Of a stretch of DNA of 62,906 nt, positions 51,917-61,561 are shown piece by piece. Each line of letters begins with the position of its first letter. The first letter of the stretch is position 1. Origin of the DNA: Bacillota bacterium (GTDB lineage: Bacteria; Bacillota; Clostridia; Lachnospirales; Lachnospiraceae); the NCBI GenBank assembly GCA_023409835.1, contig JAEYQV010000133.1, positions 1 to 62,906 on the forward strand, given 5' to 3'. Under the pieces are notes generated by a model, which was given only the letters and a program-made list of their open reading frames with translations, was not told the DNA's origin and did no database searches. The translations under genes were made by a program, and so were the position numbers.

Positions 51917-52525
51917 ATGGATTCACTCCTTCAGTTGATTTCACAATATGGACTGATTGCTATGTTTCTGATTATCATGCTGGAATATGCCTGTTTTCCC
52001 GTCTCCAGCGAGATTGTCCTTCCGTTTTCCGGAGCCGTAGCCTCCATCAACCATACACCCTTTCTGGTTATTCTGCCTCTTAGTGTACTGGCCGGTTTGA
52101 TCGGTACCGGGATCTGTTATGCGGTCGGGTGGTTTGGAGGCGGTGCCATCCTCAATGCCATCAAGCTTAAGTTTCCGAAATCCGTTAAACCCATCAATGC
52201 CTCCTATGATAAATTCATGGGTAACGGCTCCTCCGCTGTTTGTATCGGCAGGGTCATCCCCCTGGTCAGGACTTACATCGCACTGGTTGCCGGCTCAGCT
52301 AAAATGAAGCCGATCCCCTATTTTACTTCCTCTCTTCTAGGAATCACCATCTGGAACACCTTGTTGATCGGACTTGGCTATTCCCTGCAGGAAAACTACG
52401 GCCGGGTTGCCGGTTATTATGACCGTTATAAGCAGAACCTGCTTCCTATCCTTCTGATTGCAGTCGGACTATTCCTTTTCAGCCGGATTAGCAAGAGGAT
52501 AAAGAAGAGATGGAAGCCCTTGTAA
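51917..52525 (+). CDS. DedA-family membrane protein
   Basis: 202 residues, four or five membrane helices. YACFPVSSEIVLPFSGAVAS, GTGICYAVGWFGGG and GRVIPLVRTYIALVAGSAKM with its conserved Arg and Pro match DedA/VTT proteins, now linked to lipid-carrier (undecaprenyl phosphate) and phospholipid scrambling. AGGAGG lies 6-7 nt before the ATG. It is divergent from leuS and convergent with the MATE gene, its stop only 4 nt from that gene's end. Confidence 0.92.
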   Translation: MDSLLQLISQYGLIAMFLIIMLEYACFPVSSEIVLPFSGAVASINHTPFLVILPLSVLAGLIGTGICYAVGWFGGGAILNAIKLKFPKSVKPINASYDKFMGNGSSAVCIGRVIPLVRTYIALVAGSAKMKPIPYFTSSLLGITIWNTLLIGLGYSLQENYGRVAGYYDRYKQNLLPILLIAVGLFLFSRISKRIKKRWKPL

Positions 52526-52529
52526 TCTT

Positions 52530-53903
52530 TTACTCAAGCTGTTCCTCCGTCTGATAACGAACGACGGACTTCCCTTTCCATTTTCCTGACATTACCCTGA
52601 GAACTCCCAGAACGCCGGTGATAAACCAGGTAAGGGCTGTTGCCCAGAAGATACCCCTGAAGCCGATCTGTTTGGACAGGATGCCGGAAAACGCCACCCT
52701 GCAGACAACCTCGGTAATTCCCATAATCATCGGGATATTGATATCCCCCGAACCGCTCAGAAAGTTTCTTGTGATGAATATCATACCGACAAAGGTATAG
52801 AAGAAGCTGGTGATACGGATTCCCTGGACGCCGTAGGTTACTACATCGATATCCTCCTTCTTCGTAAAGAGCAGCATCAAATACCGTCCGCCGAAATACA
52901 GTGTCGGAAGCATAAGCAGACTGAAGATAATTATGATGATAGTAGCAGATCTCATTCCCTTCTTAACCCGGTCAATCTTACCTGCTCCGATATTCTGCCC
53001 GGTAAAGGCGGCCACTGCCGCACCGATGGACATGCCGGGCTGTAGTACCAGCTGCTCGATACGGCTGGTTACAGTCGCAGCAGCCATGATGATCTCGCTA
53101 AAGCTGTTGATTACGCTCTGAAGAGCCATCATGGAGATGGAAACGAAGGAATTCTGGATTGCTACCGGAAACCCAAGACGGATACATTTCTTGAATATCT
53201 CCTTATCCGGCTTAAACTCCTTCACAGGGATCCGCAGTAGCTTGACCTTCGTCAATGCAAAGATGATACAGCCGATCGCTGATACCCATTGGGAGATAAC
53301 GGTTGCTATAGCAACCCCTGCCACACCCCATTGAAATACGATGACAAACAGTAAATCCAGACCAACATTCAGCAAGCTTGCCACGATCAGGAAGATTAAG
53401 GGTGTGATGGAATCGCCGAGAGCTCTTAAAATCGCAGCCATTCCGTTATAGCAGGCAATACCCAGGATACCGGCAAAGGATATCTTCATATATAGATTGG
53501 ACTGGGCAATAATCGATTCACGGGTATTTAAAAGCTCCAAAAGCCAGCGGCTGGACAAAAAGCCGATCGTACCCATAATCAGGGACGCCCCTACTACGAT
53601 ATAGGTTGCTGTTGCAAAGCCCTTTCTAACATTGTCATAATCCTTCGCACCAAAGTATTGGGATATGACAATCGAGATACCGGCCGACAATCCAAAGGTC
53701 AATCCGAAGATCAGGAAGATCAGGGAACCGGTCGCACCGACAGCCGCCAGAGCATTCTTATTTACGAATTTGCCTACCACAATCGAATCCACCATATTAT
53801 AAAGCTGCTGGAACAGATTCCCAATCAGCATTGGTAAAGAAAATTGTAATATTAATTTTATTGGTGCTCCTGTTGTTAAATCACGGGTTATTGATCTTGC
53901 CAT
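52530..53903 (-). CDS. MATE-family efflux transporter
   Basis: 457 residues, twelve hydrophobic helices in two homologous halves. SLPMLIGNLFQQLYNMVDSIVVGKFV and the corresponding second-half LQPGMSIGAAVAAFTGQNIGAGK are diagnostic of the DinF/NorM-type MATE fold. Likely exports drugs or metabolites using Na+ or H+; the substrate is unknown. ATG 53903 has GAGGTG 4 nt upstream. No terminator separates it from dedA; the two end tail-to-tail. Confidence 0.94.
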   Translation of the reverse strand: MARSITRDLTTGAPIKLILQFSLPMLIGNLFQQLYNMVDSIVVGKFVNKNALAAVGATGSLIFLIFGLTFGLSAGISIVISQYFGAKDYDNVRKGFATATYIVVGASLIMGTIGFLSSRWLLELLNTRESIIAQSNLYMKISFAGILGIACYNGMAAILRALGDSITPLIFLIVASLLNVGLDLLFVIVFQWGVAGVAIATVISQWVSAIGCIIFALTKVKLLRIPVKEFKPDKEIFKKCIRLGFPVAIQNSFVSISMMALQSVINSFSEIIMAAATVTSRIEQLVLQPGMSIGAAVAAFTGQNIGAGKIDRVKKGMRSATIIIIIFSLLMLPTLYFGGRYLMLLFTKKEDIDVVTYGVQGIRITSFFYTFVGMIFITRNFLSGSGDINIPMIMGITEVVCRVAFSGILSKQIGFRGIFWATALTWFITGVLGVLRVMSGKWKGKSVVRYQTEEQLE

Positions 53904-54104
53904 ACCACACCTCATTTTTCTTGTCGGCTGCCTATCACAGCCTGCTATTTATGTGTGTATTATACTCATCTTGATTATTTTCGTAAATGTTTTATTTCAT
54001 ATATATTTTGTCTTTTTTACGTACCGGCCTGTTTTTATCTCGATTCATAATCCATAGCCTGCTTCATATAATTAAAAGAAGATTGACCTATTCAGGAGCA
54101 GAAT

Positions 54105-56804
54105 ATGCAGTGGCACAGTTTATCCATCGACGAGTCCTTAAAGGAGCTTAATACCTCCCTCGAAAACGGATTATCCAGCAAAGAAGCAAAACGAAGACAG
54201 CAGACCTATGGCAAAAATATATTGGAGGCAAAAAAGGGGAAGAGCCTGATCAGGAAATTCCTCGAGCAGTTTGCCGACTTTATGATTATTGTATTAATAT
54301 GTGCAGCAGCCATCTCCTTCGCGGTATCCTATCTCGACGGAGCACCCGATTTTGTCGATCCGATTATCATATTCGCTATTATTATTTTAAATGCAACCCT
54401 TGGTGTCCTACAGGAAGCAAGGGCAGAGAAGGCCTTGGAGGCCTTGAAAAAACTGTCAGCACCGACAGCCCATGTTCTGAGAGATAAGAAATTTCATGAA
54501 ATTGATGCCGGAGAACTAGTTCCCGGTGATATCGTTCTTCTGGAAACAGGAAGCTTTGTTCCTGCTGATGCCCGCCTGTTAACAGCCATTAACCTTAAGG
54601 TAGAGGAGGCTTCCCTGACCGGCGAATCCCATCCGGTGGAAAAGGTAGCTGAGCTCCGTCTGAAGCCGGATACTAATCTGGCAGACCGGCTCAATATGGT
54701 TATGGCCACCAGTACGATTACTTACGGCCGCGGCCTGGCCATGGTGACCGAAACCGGAATGAACACCCAGGTCGGTCATATCGCTAAGCTGATTATGCAG
54801 GATGACACTCCGATGACTCCTCTTCAGAAACGGCTTGCGAAAACCGGCCGCGTACTGGGTATTGCAGCATTGGTGATATGCATCCTTATCTTTGTCCTCG
54901 GAATATTGAAGAAGCTTCCGGTATTTGATATGTTCATGACCTCGGTCAGCCTGGCAGTAGCAGCAATCCCGGAGGGTCTTCCCGCAATTGTCACCATCAT
55001 GCTTTCCCTGGGTGTACAGAGAATGGCTAAGAAGAATGCTGTGATTCGGAAGCTTCCGGCAGTGGAAACTCTAGGCAGTGCAACGGTAATCTGTTCTGAT
55101 AAGACCGGAACCCTGACACAGAATGTCATGACCGTGACCGAGCTCTGTTCCCTGAATGGTAAGGAGAAGCTGTCAGGAGACTTCGGAAGCTTCCTGCTGT
55201 CTCATGCGGCCCTCTGCAACGATGCGATTCTTCAATTGGAAAACGGTGTTGTCTCCGCCAGCGGTGAGCCCACAGAAAAGGCTCTGGTAATTGCCGCAAA
55301 TCACGCCGGTGCCAATAAGAATAATCTTGATTCCACCTATAAAAGAGTGTATGAAATCCCCTTTGACTCCGCCCGTAAATTAATGACCACCGTACATAAA
55401 GCACCGGATTCCACCTATCGAAGTGTCACGAAGGGAGCCTTTGATTTCCTGCTAAACCGTTGTACCCATATCTATCAGAACGGTAAGCAGCTTCCGATAA
55501 CCAATTCTGAGAAGGGCCGTCTGATCTCCCTGAATAACGCTATGACCGAACGGGCACTTCGTGTAATTGCCGTCTCCTATAAAAATGTGCCCGCCCCCGG
55601 TAAGAAGCCAAACCAGACCGAGCTGGAGAATGGGCTGACCTTTATCGGTCTGATTGGTATGATTGACCCTCCGAGGGAGGAGGTTAAGGAAGCGGTACTC
55701 TTATGTAAGCAGGCCGGTATCAAGCCTGTCATGATTACCGGAGATCATGTCCTTACCGCCAAAGCAATTGCAAAGGATCTGGGGATCCTTTCAAACATGA
55801 GTGAAGCGATTACCGGAGATGAGCTGAACAGGATGAATGACGATACGATGAATAAGGAAATAAACCACTACAGTGTGTTCGCACGGGTATCTCCCGAGCA
55901 TAAGGTAAAGATCGTCAAGGCATACCAGAGTCAAGGAGAAGTCGTTGCCATGACCGGTGACGGAGTCAATGATGCACCTGCATTAAAGGCAGCGGATATC
56001 GGCTGTGCCATGGGTATTACAGGTACCGATGTCGCCAAAAATGCCTCGGATATGATTCTGACGGATGATAATTTTGCGACCATCGTATCCGCTGTCAAGG
56101 AAGGAAGAGGTATCTATGATAACATTAAGAAAGCGGTACATTTCCTGCTGTCCAGTAACATCGGCGAGATTCTGACTATCTTTGTAGCAATCCTGCTGGG
56201 TCTACCGACTCCTCTGGTGGCAGTACAGCTGCTGTGGGTCAATCTTGTGACAGATTCCCTCCCTGCCATTGCGCTGGGTGTGGAACCCGCTCCGAAGGAC
56301 ATTATGAAGAAGAAACCGATTCCTCCCAACAAGGGAATGTTTGCGGATGGTTTGGCCGCTCAGATTCTTTTTGAAGGACTCTTAATCGGCTCCCTGTCCT
56401 TAGGTGCCTTTGTCATAGGCTTACGTTTCTTTGATACTCCGGCCTTGGAGCGTTCCCTATCGGAACAGCTCAGCACCGGAGCGTTACCGGGCACTTTTAT
56501 TCCCTGGGTAGGAAGAACCATGGCCTTTGCTGTCCTCAGTCTATCGGAACTGTTTCACTCCTTTAATATGAGAAGCAGCCACTCCCTCTCTAAAATCGGT
56601 GCCTTTACGAATCGTAAGCTGGTATATTCCTTCCTGATCTGTGCGTTTCTTCAGATCTCAGTTATTACCATACCTCCTTTGGCCGTTATCTTCCAGGTAA
56701 TTCCGCTGAATATACGCCAATGGGCAATCGTAGCACTGTTATCCATTACTCCGATACTGGTCGTGGAGGTCCAGAAGGCCATTAACGGAAACCGTACCTC
56801 TTAG
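54105..56804 (+). CDS. Cation-transporting P-type ATPase, calcium type
   Basis: 899 residues, P2A subfamily. Actuator domain ASLTGESHPVEK; first core helices with AAIPEGLPAIVTIMLSLGVQ (PEGLP); phosphorylation site ICSDKTGTLTQNVMTV; nucleotide domain with KGAFDFLLNRC; hinge MTGDGVNDAPALKAADIGCAMG; late helices LLWVNLVTDSLPAIALG. Probably pumps Ca2+ (SERCA/PacL-like) out of the cytoplasm; Mn2+ cannot be excluded. Monocistronic. Confidence 0.94.
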   Translation: MQWHSLSIDESLKELNTSLENGLSSKEAKRRQQTYGKNILEAKKGKSLIRKFLEQFADFMIIVLICAAAISFAVSYLDGAPDFVDPIIIFAIIILNATLGVLQEARAEKALEALKKLSAPTAHVLRDKKFHEIDAGELVPGDIVLLETGSFVPADARLLTAINLKVEEASLTGESHPVEKVAELRLKPDTNLADRLNMVMATSTITYGRGLAMVTETGMNTQVGHIAKLIMQDDTPMTPLQKRLAKTGRVLGIAALVICILIFVLGILKKLPVFDMFMTSVSLAVAAIPEGLPAIVTIMLSLGVQRMAKKNAVIRKLPAVETLGSATVICSDKTGTLTQNVMTVTELCSLNGKEKLSGDFGSFLLSHAALCNDAILQLENGVVSASGEPTEKALVIAANHAGANKNNLDSTYKRVYEIPFDSARKLMTTVHKAPDSTYRSVTKGAFDFLLNRCTHIYQNGKQLPITNSEKGRLISLNNAMTERALRVIAVSYKNVPAPGKKPNQTELENGLTFIGLIGMIDPPREEVKEAVLLCKQAGIKPVMITGDHVLTAKAIAKDLGILSNMSEAITGDELNRMNDDTMNKEINHYSVFARVSPEHKVKIVKAYQSQGEVVAMTGDGVNDAPALKAADIGCAMGITGTDVAKNASDMILTDDNFATIVSAVKEGRGIYDNIKKAVHFLLSSNIGEILTIFVAILLGLPTPLVAVQLLWVNLVTDSLPAIALGVEPAPKDIMKKKPIPPNKGMFADGLAAQILFEGLLIGSLSLGAFVIGLRFFDTPALERSLSEQLSTGALPGTFIPWVGRTMAFAVLSLSELFHSFNMRSSHSLSKIGAFTNRKLVYSFLICAFLQISVITIPPLAVIFQVIPLNIRQWAIVALLSITPILVVEVQKAINGNRTS

Positions 56805-56890
56805 CATAAGATGACCGAGCAGATGACCTTGGCGTTATCCAATCGGGATAGGTATCCCGTCAAACAGTGCAAATATGATAAATTCTCCTG

Positions 56891-56934
56891 CTCCTCGAAG
56901 GGCTTTACTATCGGCCTTCCGGGGAGTTGTTTTA
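56891..56934 (+). terminator. Ca2+ ATPase gene terminator
   Basis: CTCCTCGAAGGGC and GCCTTCCGGGGAG form a stem around TTTACTATCG, followed by TTGTTTTAT. Confidence 0.75.
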
Positions 56935-57022
56935 TATTGCTATTTTTAACAGTTTGTACTTGATAAATTTCCTTATCCGTTATATATTTATATGTAACTT
57001 AATCTTATTAAGGGGTGTTGGC

Positions 57023-57223
57023 ATGGAAGTCAATAAGAAAGAAAATACCGCTTCGGTTAAGCCATACGATGATTCCATGTGGGATCGCTGGAATATGTAT
57101 GACAACCTGCCTTACGTCTGGGATCCGGATGTGTGTGATACGAAGAAGCTGGCAACAGAGAGCGGTAACATTATCAAAGCTTACCGATGCCTGATAAAAG
57201 AGCCCTACGAGGTAAAACACTAA
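57023..57223 (+). CDS. Small acidic protein, unknown
   Basis: 66 residues from ATG 57023 with AGGGG 8 nt upstream; the longer in-frame extension to 56927 is hydrophobic noise over the terminator. Sequence MEVNKKENTASVKPYDDSM, then DNLPYVWDPDVCDTKKLATE, ending EPYEVKH. Tyr/Trp/Asp-rich, two Cys, soluble. No motif known. Followed by a long hairpin terminator, which supports a separate transcript. Confidence 0.6.
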   Translation: MEVNKKENTASVKPYDDSMWDRWNMYDNLPYVWDPDVCDTKKLATESGNIIKAYRCLIKEPYEVKH

Positions 57224-57267
57224 AGAGTTTATAGCTATGATACAAATGAACCTACGAAATACTATGG

Positions 57268-57340
57268 ACATGCCTGTAATTTTGTAAGCAGCTGCGAATA
57301 AAAAGCTCTGTTCTATTTACAAAGTCACCGGCATGTTTTT
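57268..57340 (+). terminator. Long hairpin after the small acidic gene
   Basis: ACATGCCTGTAATTTTGTAA (from 57268) pairs with TTTACAAAGTCACCGGCATG with a few mismatches, followed by TTTTTATAATT. Confidence 0.8.
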
Positions 57341-57485
57341 ATAATTCTTAAATTTTTATTACGGTCTCATATACCGATTCCATTTGAACTGCATTTATGA
57401 TATATTCAATACACATTTCGAAGTATGTCGGCCATTGCTTGTGAATACTCATACTAAACATAATAAGGATCAAAGGTGATTACAA

Positions 57486-58091
57486 ATGGATATTAAAACA
57501 ATAAGCTATAAATCATCAAACTGTTACCTGGTTCCGACAGATGACGGCTGGCTCTTAGTGGACTCCGGTTATCCGGATACCCTATCCCAGTTTCTTCAAC
57601 AATTACACCAGAACAATGTACTATTGAATGAGATCAATTATCTTGTTATTACACACTTTCATCCCGGCCATGCCGGCCTGACCCAGAACCTGAAGGATTT
57701 CGGTCTCCGTCTGTTGCTGCATACCAGCCAGGTGCCCTCTGTAAATAAAATTAATACTTTCTTTAAAAAGAATCGCGATGCCAGATTTAAAGATATCACC
57801 CCGGATAATACAATTATTCTGTCCACAGAGGAAAGCAGAGACTTCTTAAAGGAGATCGGTATCAAAGGAGAATTATTGCCAACAGCAGTCCATAGTGATG
57901 ACAGCATCAGCTTTGTGATTGACGGCTGCTGTGCCTTCATTGGCGATTTACCGGAGCTTTCCCTGTCGGATTCTAGTTCCGAGCAGGCTGCTAAGGACAG
58001 TTGGGATGCGATTCTCTCCTATGAAGTTAAGATGATCTATCCAACTCACAACGATCCATATCCGACTCCGGCATTGCCAGCCCTGGAATAG
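57486..58091 (+). CDS. Metallo-beta-lactamase-fold protein with altered metal motif
   Basis: 201 residues. WLLVDSGYPDTLSQFLQQL and VITHFHPGHAG give the MBL start, but the usual HxHxDH has Gly instead of Asp (HFHPGH). Later VHSDDSISF takes the place of the usual His-containing PGH loop, DGCCAFIGDLPE supplies an Asp, and YPTHNDPYP a His. The fold is clear, but loss of the Asp suggests a changed or missing second metal site, so hydrolase activity is uncertain. Single gene with its own terminator. Confidence 0.85.
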   Translation: MDIKTISYKSSNCYLVPTDDGWLLVDSGYPDTLSQFLQQLHQNNVLLNEINYLVITHFHPGHAGLTQNLKDFGLRLLLHTSQVPSVNKINTFFKKNRDARFKDITPDNTIILSTEESRDFLKEIGIKGELLPTAVHSDDSISFVIDGCCAFIGDLPELSLSDSSSEQAAKDSWDAILSYEVKMIYPTHNDPYPTPALPALE

Positions 58092-58117
58092 ACAGCTAAT
58101 CCTGTATCATCGATTTT

Positions 58118-58160
58118 AAAAACCCGTCTGACCTTCGTATATAGTCAGACGGGTTTTATT
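58118..58160 (+). terminator. Terminator between MBL gene and enolase
   Basis: AAAACCCGTCTGAC and GTCAGACGGGTTTT form a perfect 14-bp stem; convergent genes, bidirectional. Confidence 0.95.
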
Positions 58161-58204
58161 CATGGCAAGTGTAATGATTTATCGTTTCATCTTTTGATAA
58201 TCGA

Positions 58205-59509
58205 TCAAACCTTGAAGGCATCTCTGCCGAGATATCTGGCAGCACTGCCAAGCTCCTGTTCTATACGCAAAAGCTGGTTATACTTTGCAACACGATCTGT
58301 TCTGGACGGAGCACCGGTCTTGATCTGTCCTGCATTCGTAGCTACCGCTATATCAGCCAGGGTCACATCCTCGGTCTCACCGGAACGATGGGAAACCACG
58401 GCTGTCCAGCGATTGTTCTTCGCCATCTCAATCGCATCCAAAGTCTCGGTCAAGGACCCGATCTGGTTCACCTTGATCAATACAGAGTTGGAGATACCTT
58501 GTCGGATTCCCTCCCTGATACGGTTGGTATTAGTAACAAACAAATCGTCGCCGACCAGCTGTATCTTACTGCCAAGACGGTCCGTCAGGAGCTTCCAGCC
58601 CTTCCAGTCCTCTTCTGCCAGGCCGTCCTCCAGGGAGATAACCGGGTATTTGCTGCAGACCTGATCCCAGAAATCCACCATCTCTTCAACGGTCTTGTAT
58701 TCTCCTGCCTTCCAGAACAGGTAGTCTCCCTCCCTGCCGGCTTTCTTTGCTTCATCATACATCTCTGTTGCAGCGGCATCGATCGCAATATAGAAATCAG
58801 CTCCCGGACGGTAGCCAGCGGCTTCAATTGCCTTAACGATATAGTCCAGTGCTTCGGTATCACTCTTAAACTTCGGTGCAAAGCCGCCCTCATCTCCGAC
58901 TGCTGTTACATAGCCGTCGTTCTTTAGCAGCTTCTTCAAGGTATGGAAGACCGTTGCACTATGCTCCAAAGCCTCGGAAAAGCTTGACGCACCCACCGGC
59001 ATAATCATGAATTCCTGAATATTCAAGCTGGAATCCGCATGCTTACCTCCATTAATGATATTCATCATGGGAACAGGAAGGGTCTTCGCATTTACTCCGC
59101 CCAGATAGCGGTATAACGGCAGCTTTAGGGAGGCTGCAGCTGCTTTTGCTACCGCCAGGGATACCCCCAGTATTGCATTGGCACCGAGCTTGCCTTTATT
59201 ATCCGTACCATCCAGAGCAATCATCTTCTCATCGATACCAGCCTGGTCACAGGCCTCCATTCCTCTGATCGCATCTGCAATGGATTTATTCACATTATCA
59301 ACTGCTTTTCTGACTCCGTTGCCGAGGTAACGGCTCTTGTCACCGTCTCTTAATTCCACCGCTTCAAAAGCTCCGGTGGAGGCTCCGGAGGGTACTGCAG
59401 CCCTTCCGATGCTGCCATCAGCCAGAATAACCTCTGCTTCCACGGTAGGATTACCTCTCGAATCAAGGATTTCCCTTCCGATCACCTGTTCAATTATCAT
59501 ATTCTTCAT
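58205..59509 (-). CDS. eno: Enolase
   Basis: 2-phosphoglycerate to phosphoenolpyruvate, glycolysis. 434 residues. REILDSRGNPTVEAEV, GGKHADSSLNIQEFMIMPVG, TAVGDEGGFAPKF (catalytic Glu), ISLEDGLAEEDW (metal), LVGDDLFVTN (metal), SVLIKVNQIGSLTETL (Lys) and VSHRSGETEDVTLADIAV are all present. AGGAG lies 7 nt before the ATG. Single gene with a structured leader. Confidence 0.98.
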   Translation of the reverse strand: MKNMIIEQVIGREILDSRGNPTVEAEVILADGSIGRAAVPSGASTGAFEAVELRDGDKSRYLGNGVRKAVDNVNKSIADAIRGMEACDQAGIDEKMIALDGTDNKGKLGANAILGVSLAVAKAAAASLKLPLYRYLGGVNAKTLPVPMMNIINGGKHADSSLNIQEFMIMPVGASSFSEALEHSATVFHTLKKLLKNDGYVTAVGDEGGFAPKFKSDTEALDYIVKAIEAAGYRPGADFYIAIDAAATEMYDEAKKAGREGDYLFWKAGEYKTVEEMVDFWDQVCSKYPVISLEDGLAEEDWKGWKLLTDRLGSKIQLVGDDLFVTNTNRIREGIRQGISNSVLIKVNQIGSLTETLDAIEMAKNNRWTAVVSHRSGETEDVTLADIAVATNAGQIKTGAPSRTDRVAKYNQLLRIEQELGSAARYLGRDAFKV

Positions 59510-59581
59510 AATCAGTCTCCTTTCAAACGCTCTGCTGAGATTATATATTGGGGGTAATTTTCTTACATATTATTTAACTCT

Positions 59582-59620
59582 GCCATGGAAAATATTCTCC
59601 ATGGCTTACATTTACCATGG
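59582..59620 (-). promoter_or_regulatory. Hairpin in the eno leader with three CCATGG sites
   Basis: GCCATGGA (59582-59589) and TCCATGGC (59598-59605) form a perfect 8-bp stem around AAATATTC, and a third CCATGG follows at 59615-59620. It lies 70-110 nt upstream of the enolase ATG, in the 349-bp gap before the M32 gene; the remainder of that gap is A/T-rich. Confidence 0.6.
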
Positions 59621-59858
59621 CCCGGTGTATTTGTATGTGATTACAATCACAGTTTATTAATTCTATTGTTGATTGCATCCCCAATGTCATATTGTGGTAA
59701 CTATATTTATTCTATATAATTTTATATCTATGTGCAAGAATAAAAATTATGATCTGTGGTAGATATTGGATTGCTATGCAGCTTTAAAATTGATATACTA
59801 TTATAGAAATGCACACGCTTTAGCCTGTACAAGCCGTGCACAGAAACGGAGGAAAAAT

Positions 59859-61364
59859 ATGAGTAAAACATTTGATAAATTACAACCCTATCTTGATAAA
59901 TCCATGGCTCTGCAGACAGCCCGCAATCTTTTCGAATGGGATGATCAGACGATTGCTCCCTTCGAAGCTGCTGATTATACCTCTAAAGTCGTAGGAATTC
60001 TCTCCGACGAATACATGAAGAGCCTGATTAATGATGAGGTCAGGAAGCTCTTAAAGAAGCTGGAGGACGATAAGGAGCAGGAGGAGCTGACGGATACCGA
60101 GAAAGCAATTGTCAAGGAGCTTCGTAAGACCTACGAGCAGCTGGAAAGCATCCCACCGGCGGAATACAGAGCCTTCAATGAACTCGGCCCGGTATCCAAC
60201 CGCAAATGGTCCAAAGCCAGAAAGGATAATAAATTCGAGGATTTTGCCCCCTATCTTAAGAAGATCATTGATTATAAGAAGAAATTCGCCGGCTATCGTG
60301 TCAAGGGTGATGAGGAACCCTATGAGGTTCTGCTGAAAGATTTTGAAGAATGCTTCGGTATCAAGGAGCTGGATATCTTCTTTGATAAGATTAAGCAAGA
60401 GGTGATTCCTCTACTAAAAAAAGTTGGCACAAAGGCCGAGACAATCGATAAGAGCTATAACTACCTGCACTATGATGTTGAGAAGCAGAGGGAATTCTGT
60501 ACGTTCCTAAGCGGATATGTGGGCTTTGATTTTAATCGTGGCGTCATCGGAGAAAGTGCCCATCCTTTTACACTCCAGCTGCACAATCATGATGTCCGTA
60601 TAACGGACCGCTATATGGAGGATAATCTGGAGAGTGCCATGTTCTCCATTATTCACGAAACCGGCCATGCCCTGTATGAGATGAATATTGATGATACCCT
60701 GACCCAGACTCCGGTAGGCGGAGGTGCCTCCATGGGAATGCACGAATCTCAATCCCGCTTTTATGAGAATATTCTTGGCAGAAGCGAGGCCTTCTGGACT
60801 CCGATTTATGATAAGCTGGTTGCAGCCTATCCGGATAATCTGAAGGATATTACTCTTGACCACTTTATCCGTGGTATTAACAAAGCCGCTCCCAGCCTGA
60901 TCCGTACAGAGGCTGATGAGCTTTCCTACTCAATCCACATTATCATCCGTTATGAGATTGAGAAGATGTTGTTCAGTGAAGATATCGACGTGAATCAGCT
61001 TCCTGAGATCTGGAATCAGAAATACCAGGAATACATGGGTATCACACCTCCGGATGATACCCAGGGAATTCTTCAGGATACCCATTGGTCCTGGGGTGAA
61101 TTCGGCTACTTCCCGTCCTATGCGGTGGGAAGCGCAGTTGCCTCTCAGCTCTATGCCAAGCTTCAGGAGGTAATGCCTGTGGAGCAATATCTGAAGGAGG
61201 GTAATCTGACACCGATCAGAGAATTCTTACGAAATTCCATTCACAAATATGGAGCGACCAAGAATACGAACCAGCTGTTAAAGGATGTGACCGGTGAGGA
61301 ATTCAATGCAGATTACTATGTGAACTACCTTAAGGACAAATATACGAAGCTATATCAGCTGTAG
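59859..61364 (+). CDS. M32-family carboxypeptidase (Taq type)
   Basis: 501 residues, matching thermostable carboxypeptidase 1. Zinc motif HEXXH is in IIHETGHALYEMN, with downstream Glu in MGMHESQSRFYENILG; GEFGYFPSYAVGSAVASQLY is the family C-terminal signature. Removes C-terminal residues from peptides in the cytoplasm. ATG 59859 has GGAGG 7 nt upstream; the frame runs back to 59766 without homologous sequence. Monocistronic with a terminator. Confidence 0.95.
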   Translation: MSKTFDKLQPYLDKSMALQTARNLFEWDDQTIAPFEAADYTSKVVGILSDEYMKSLINDEVRKLLKKLEDDKEQEELTDTEKAIVKELRKTYEQLESIPPAEYRAFNELGPVSNRKWSKARKDNKFEDFAPYLKKIIDYKKKFAGYRVKGDEEPYEVLLKDFEECFGIKELDIFFDKIKQEVIPLLKKVGTKAETIDKSYNYLHYDVEKQREFCTFLSGYVGFDFNRGVIGESAHPFTLQLHNHDVRITDRYMEDNLESAMFSIIHETGHALYEMNIDDTLTQTPVGGGASMGMHESQSRFYENILGRSEAFWTPIYDKLVAAYPDNLKDITLDHFIRGINKAAPSLIRTEADELSYSIHIIIRYEIEKMLFSEDIDVNQLPEIWNQKYQEYMGITPPDDTQGILQDTHWSWGEFGYFPSYAVGSAVASQLYAKLQEVMPVEQYLKEGNLTPIREFLRNSIHKYGATKNTNQLLKDVTGEEFNADYYVNYLKDKYTKLYQL

Positions 61365-61421
61365 TAAGTACTTCTATTTCATCTCAATATATGATACGTG
61401 CACCCGACGGGCGCACCTGGA

Positions 61422-61457
61422 AAGCAGCCGGTAATCCATTATCGGCTGCTTACTTAT
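61422..61457 (+). terminator. M32 gene terminator
   Basis: AAGCAGCCG and CGGCTGCTT stem with a 12-nt loop and TACTTAT after; a second small GC-rich hairpin (GTGCACCC/GGGCGCAC) precedes it at 61398-61416. Confidence 0.8.
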
Positions 61458-61496
61458 ACATTTGTATGCATATTTATTAATTTCTCTTGCAAAATT

Positions 61497-61525
61497 AGTG
61501 AAAACAAGGTAATATAAAAGCACTT
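61497..61525 (+). promoter_or_regulatory. argH promoter
   Basis: TTGCAA (61497-61502), 17 nt, TAATAT (61520-61525), about 36 nt before the argH ATG. No ARG box-type palindrome was noticed around it. Confidence 0.5.
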
Positions 61526-61561
61526 TAGTTACGCATATTACAATAGAAAAGAGGTAGGAGT

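Noticed and set aside
56927..57022. Membrane-helix extension of the small acidic protein
   Set aside because: The hydrophobic stretch overlaps the terminator and promoter region; a good ribosome site precedes the internal ATG at 57023.
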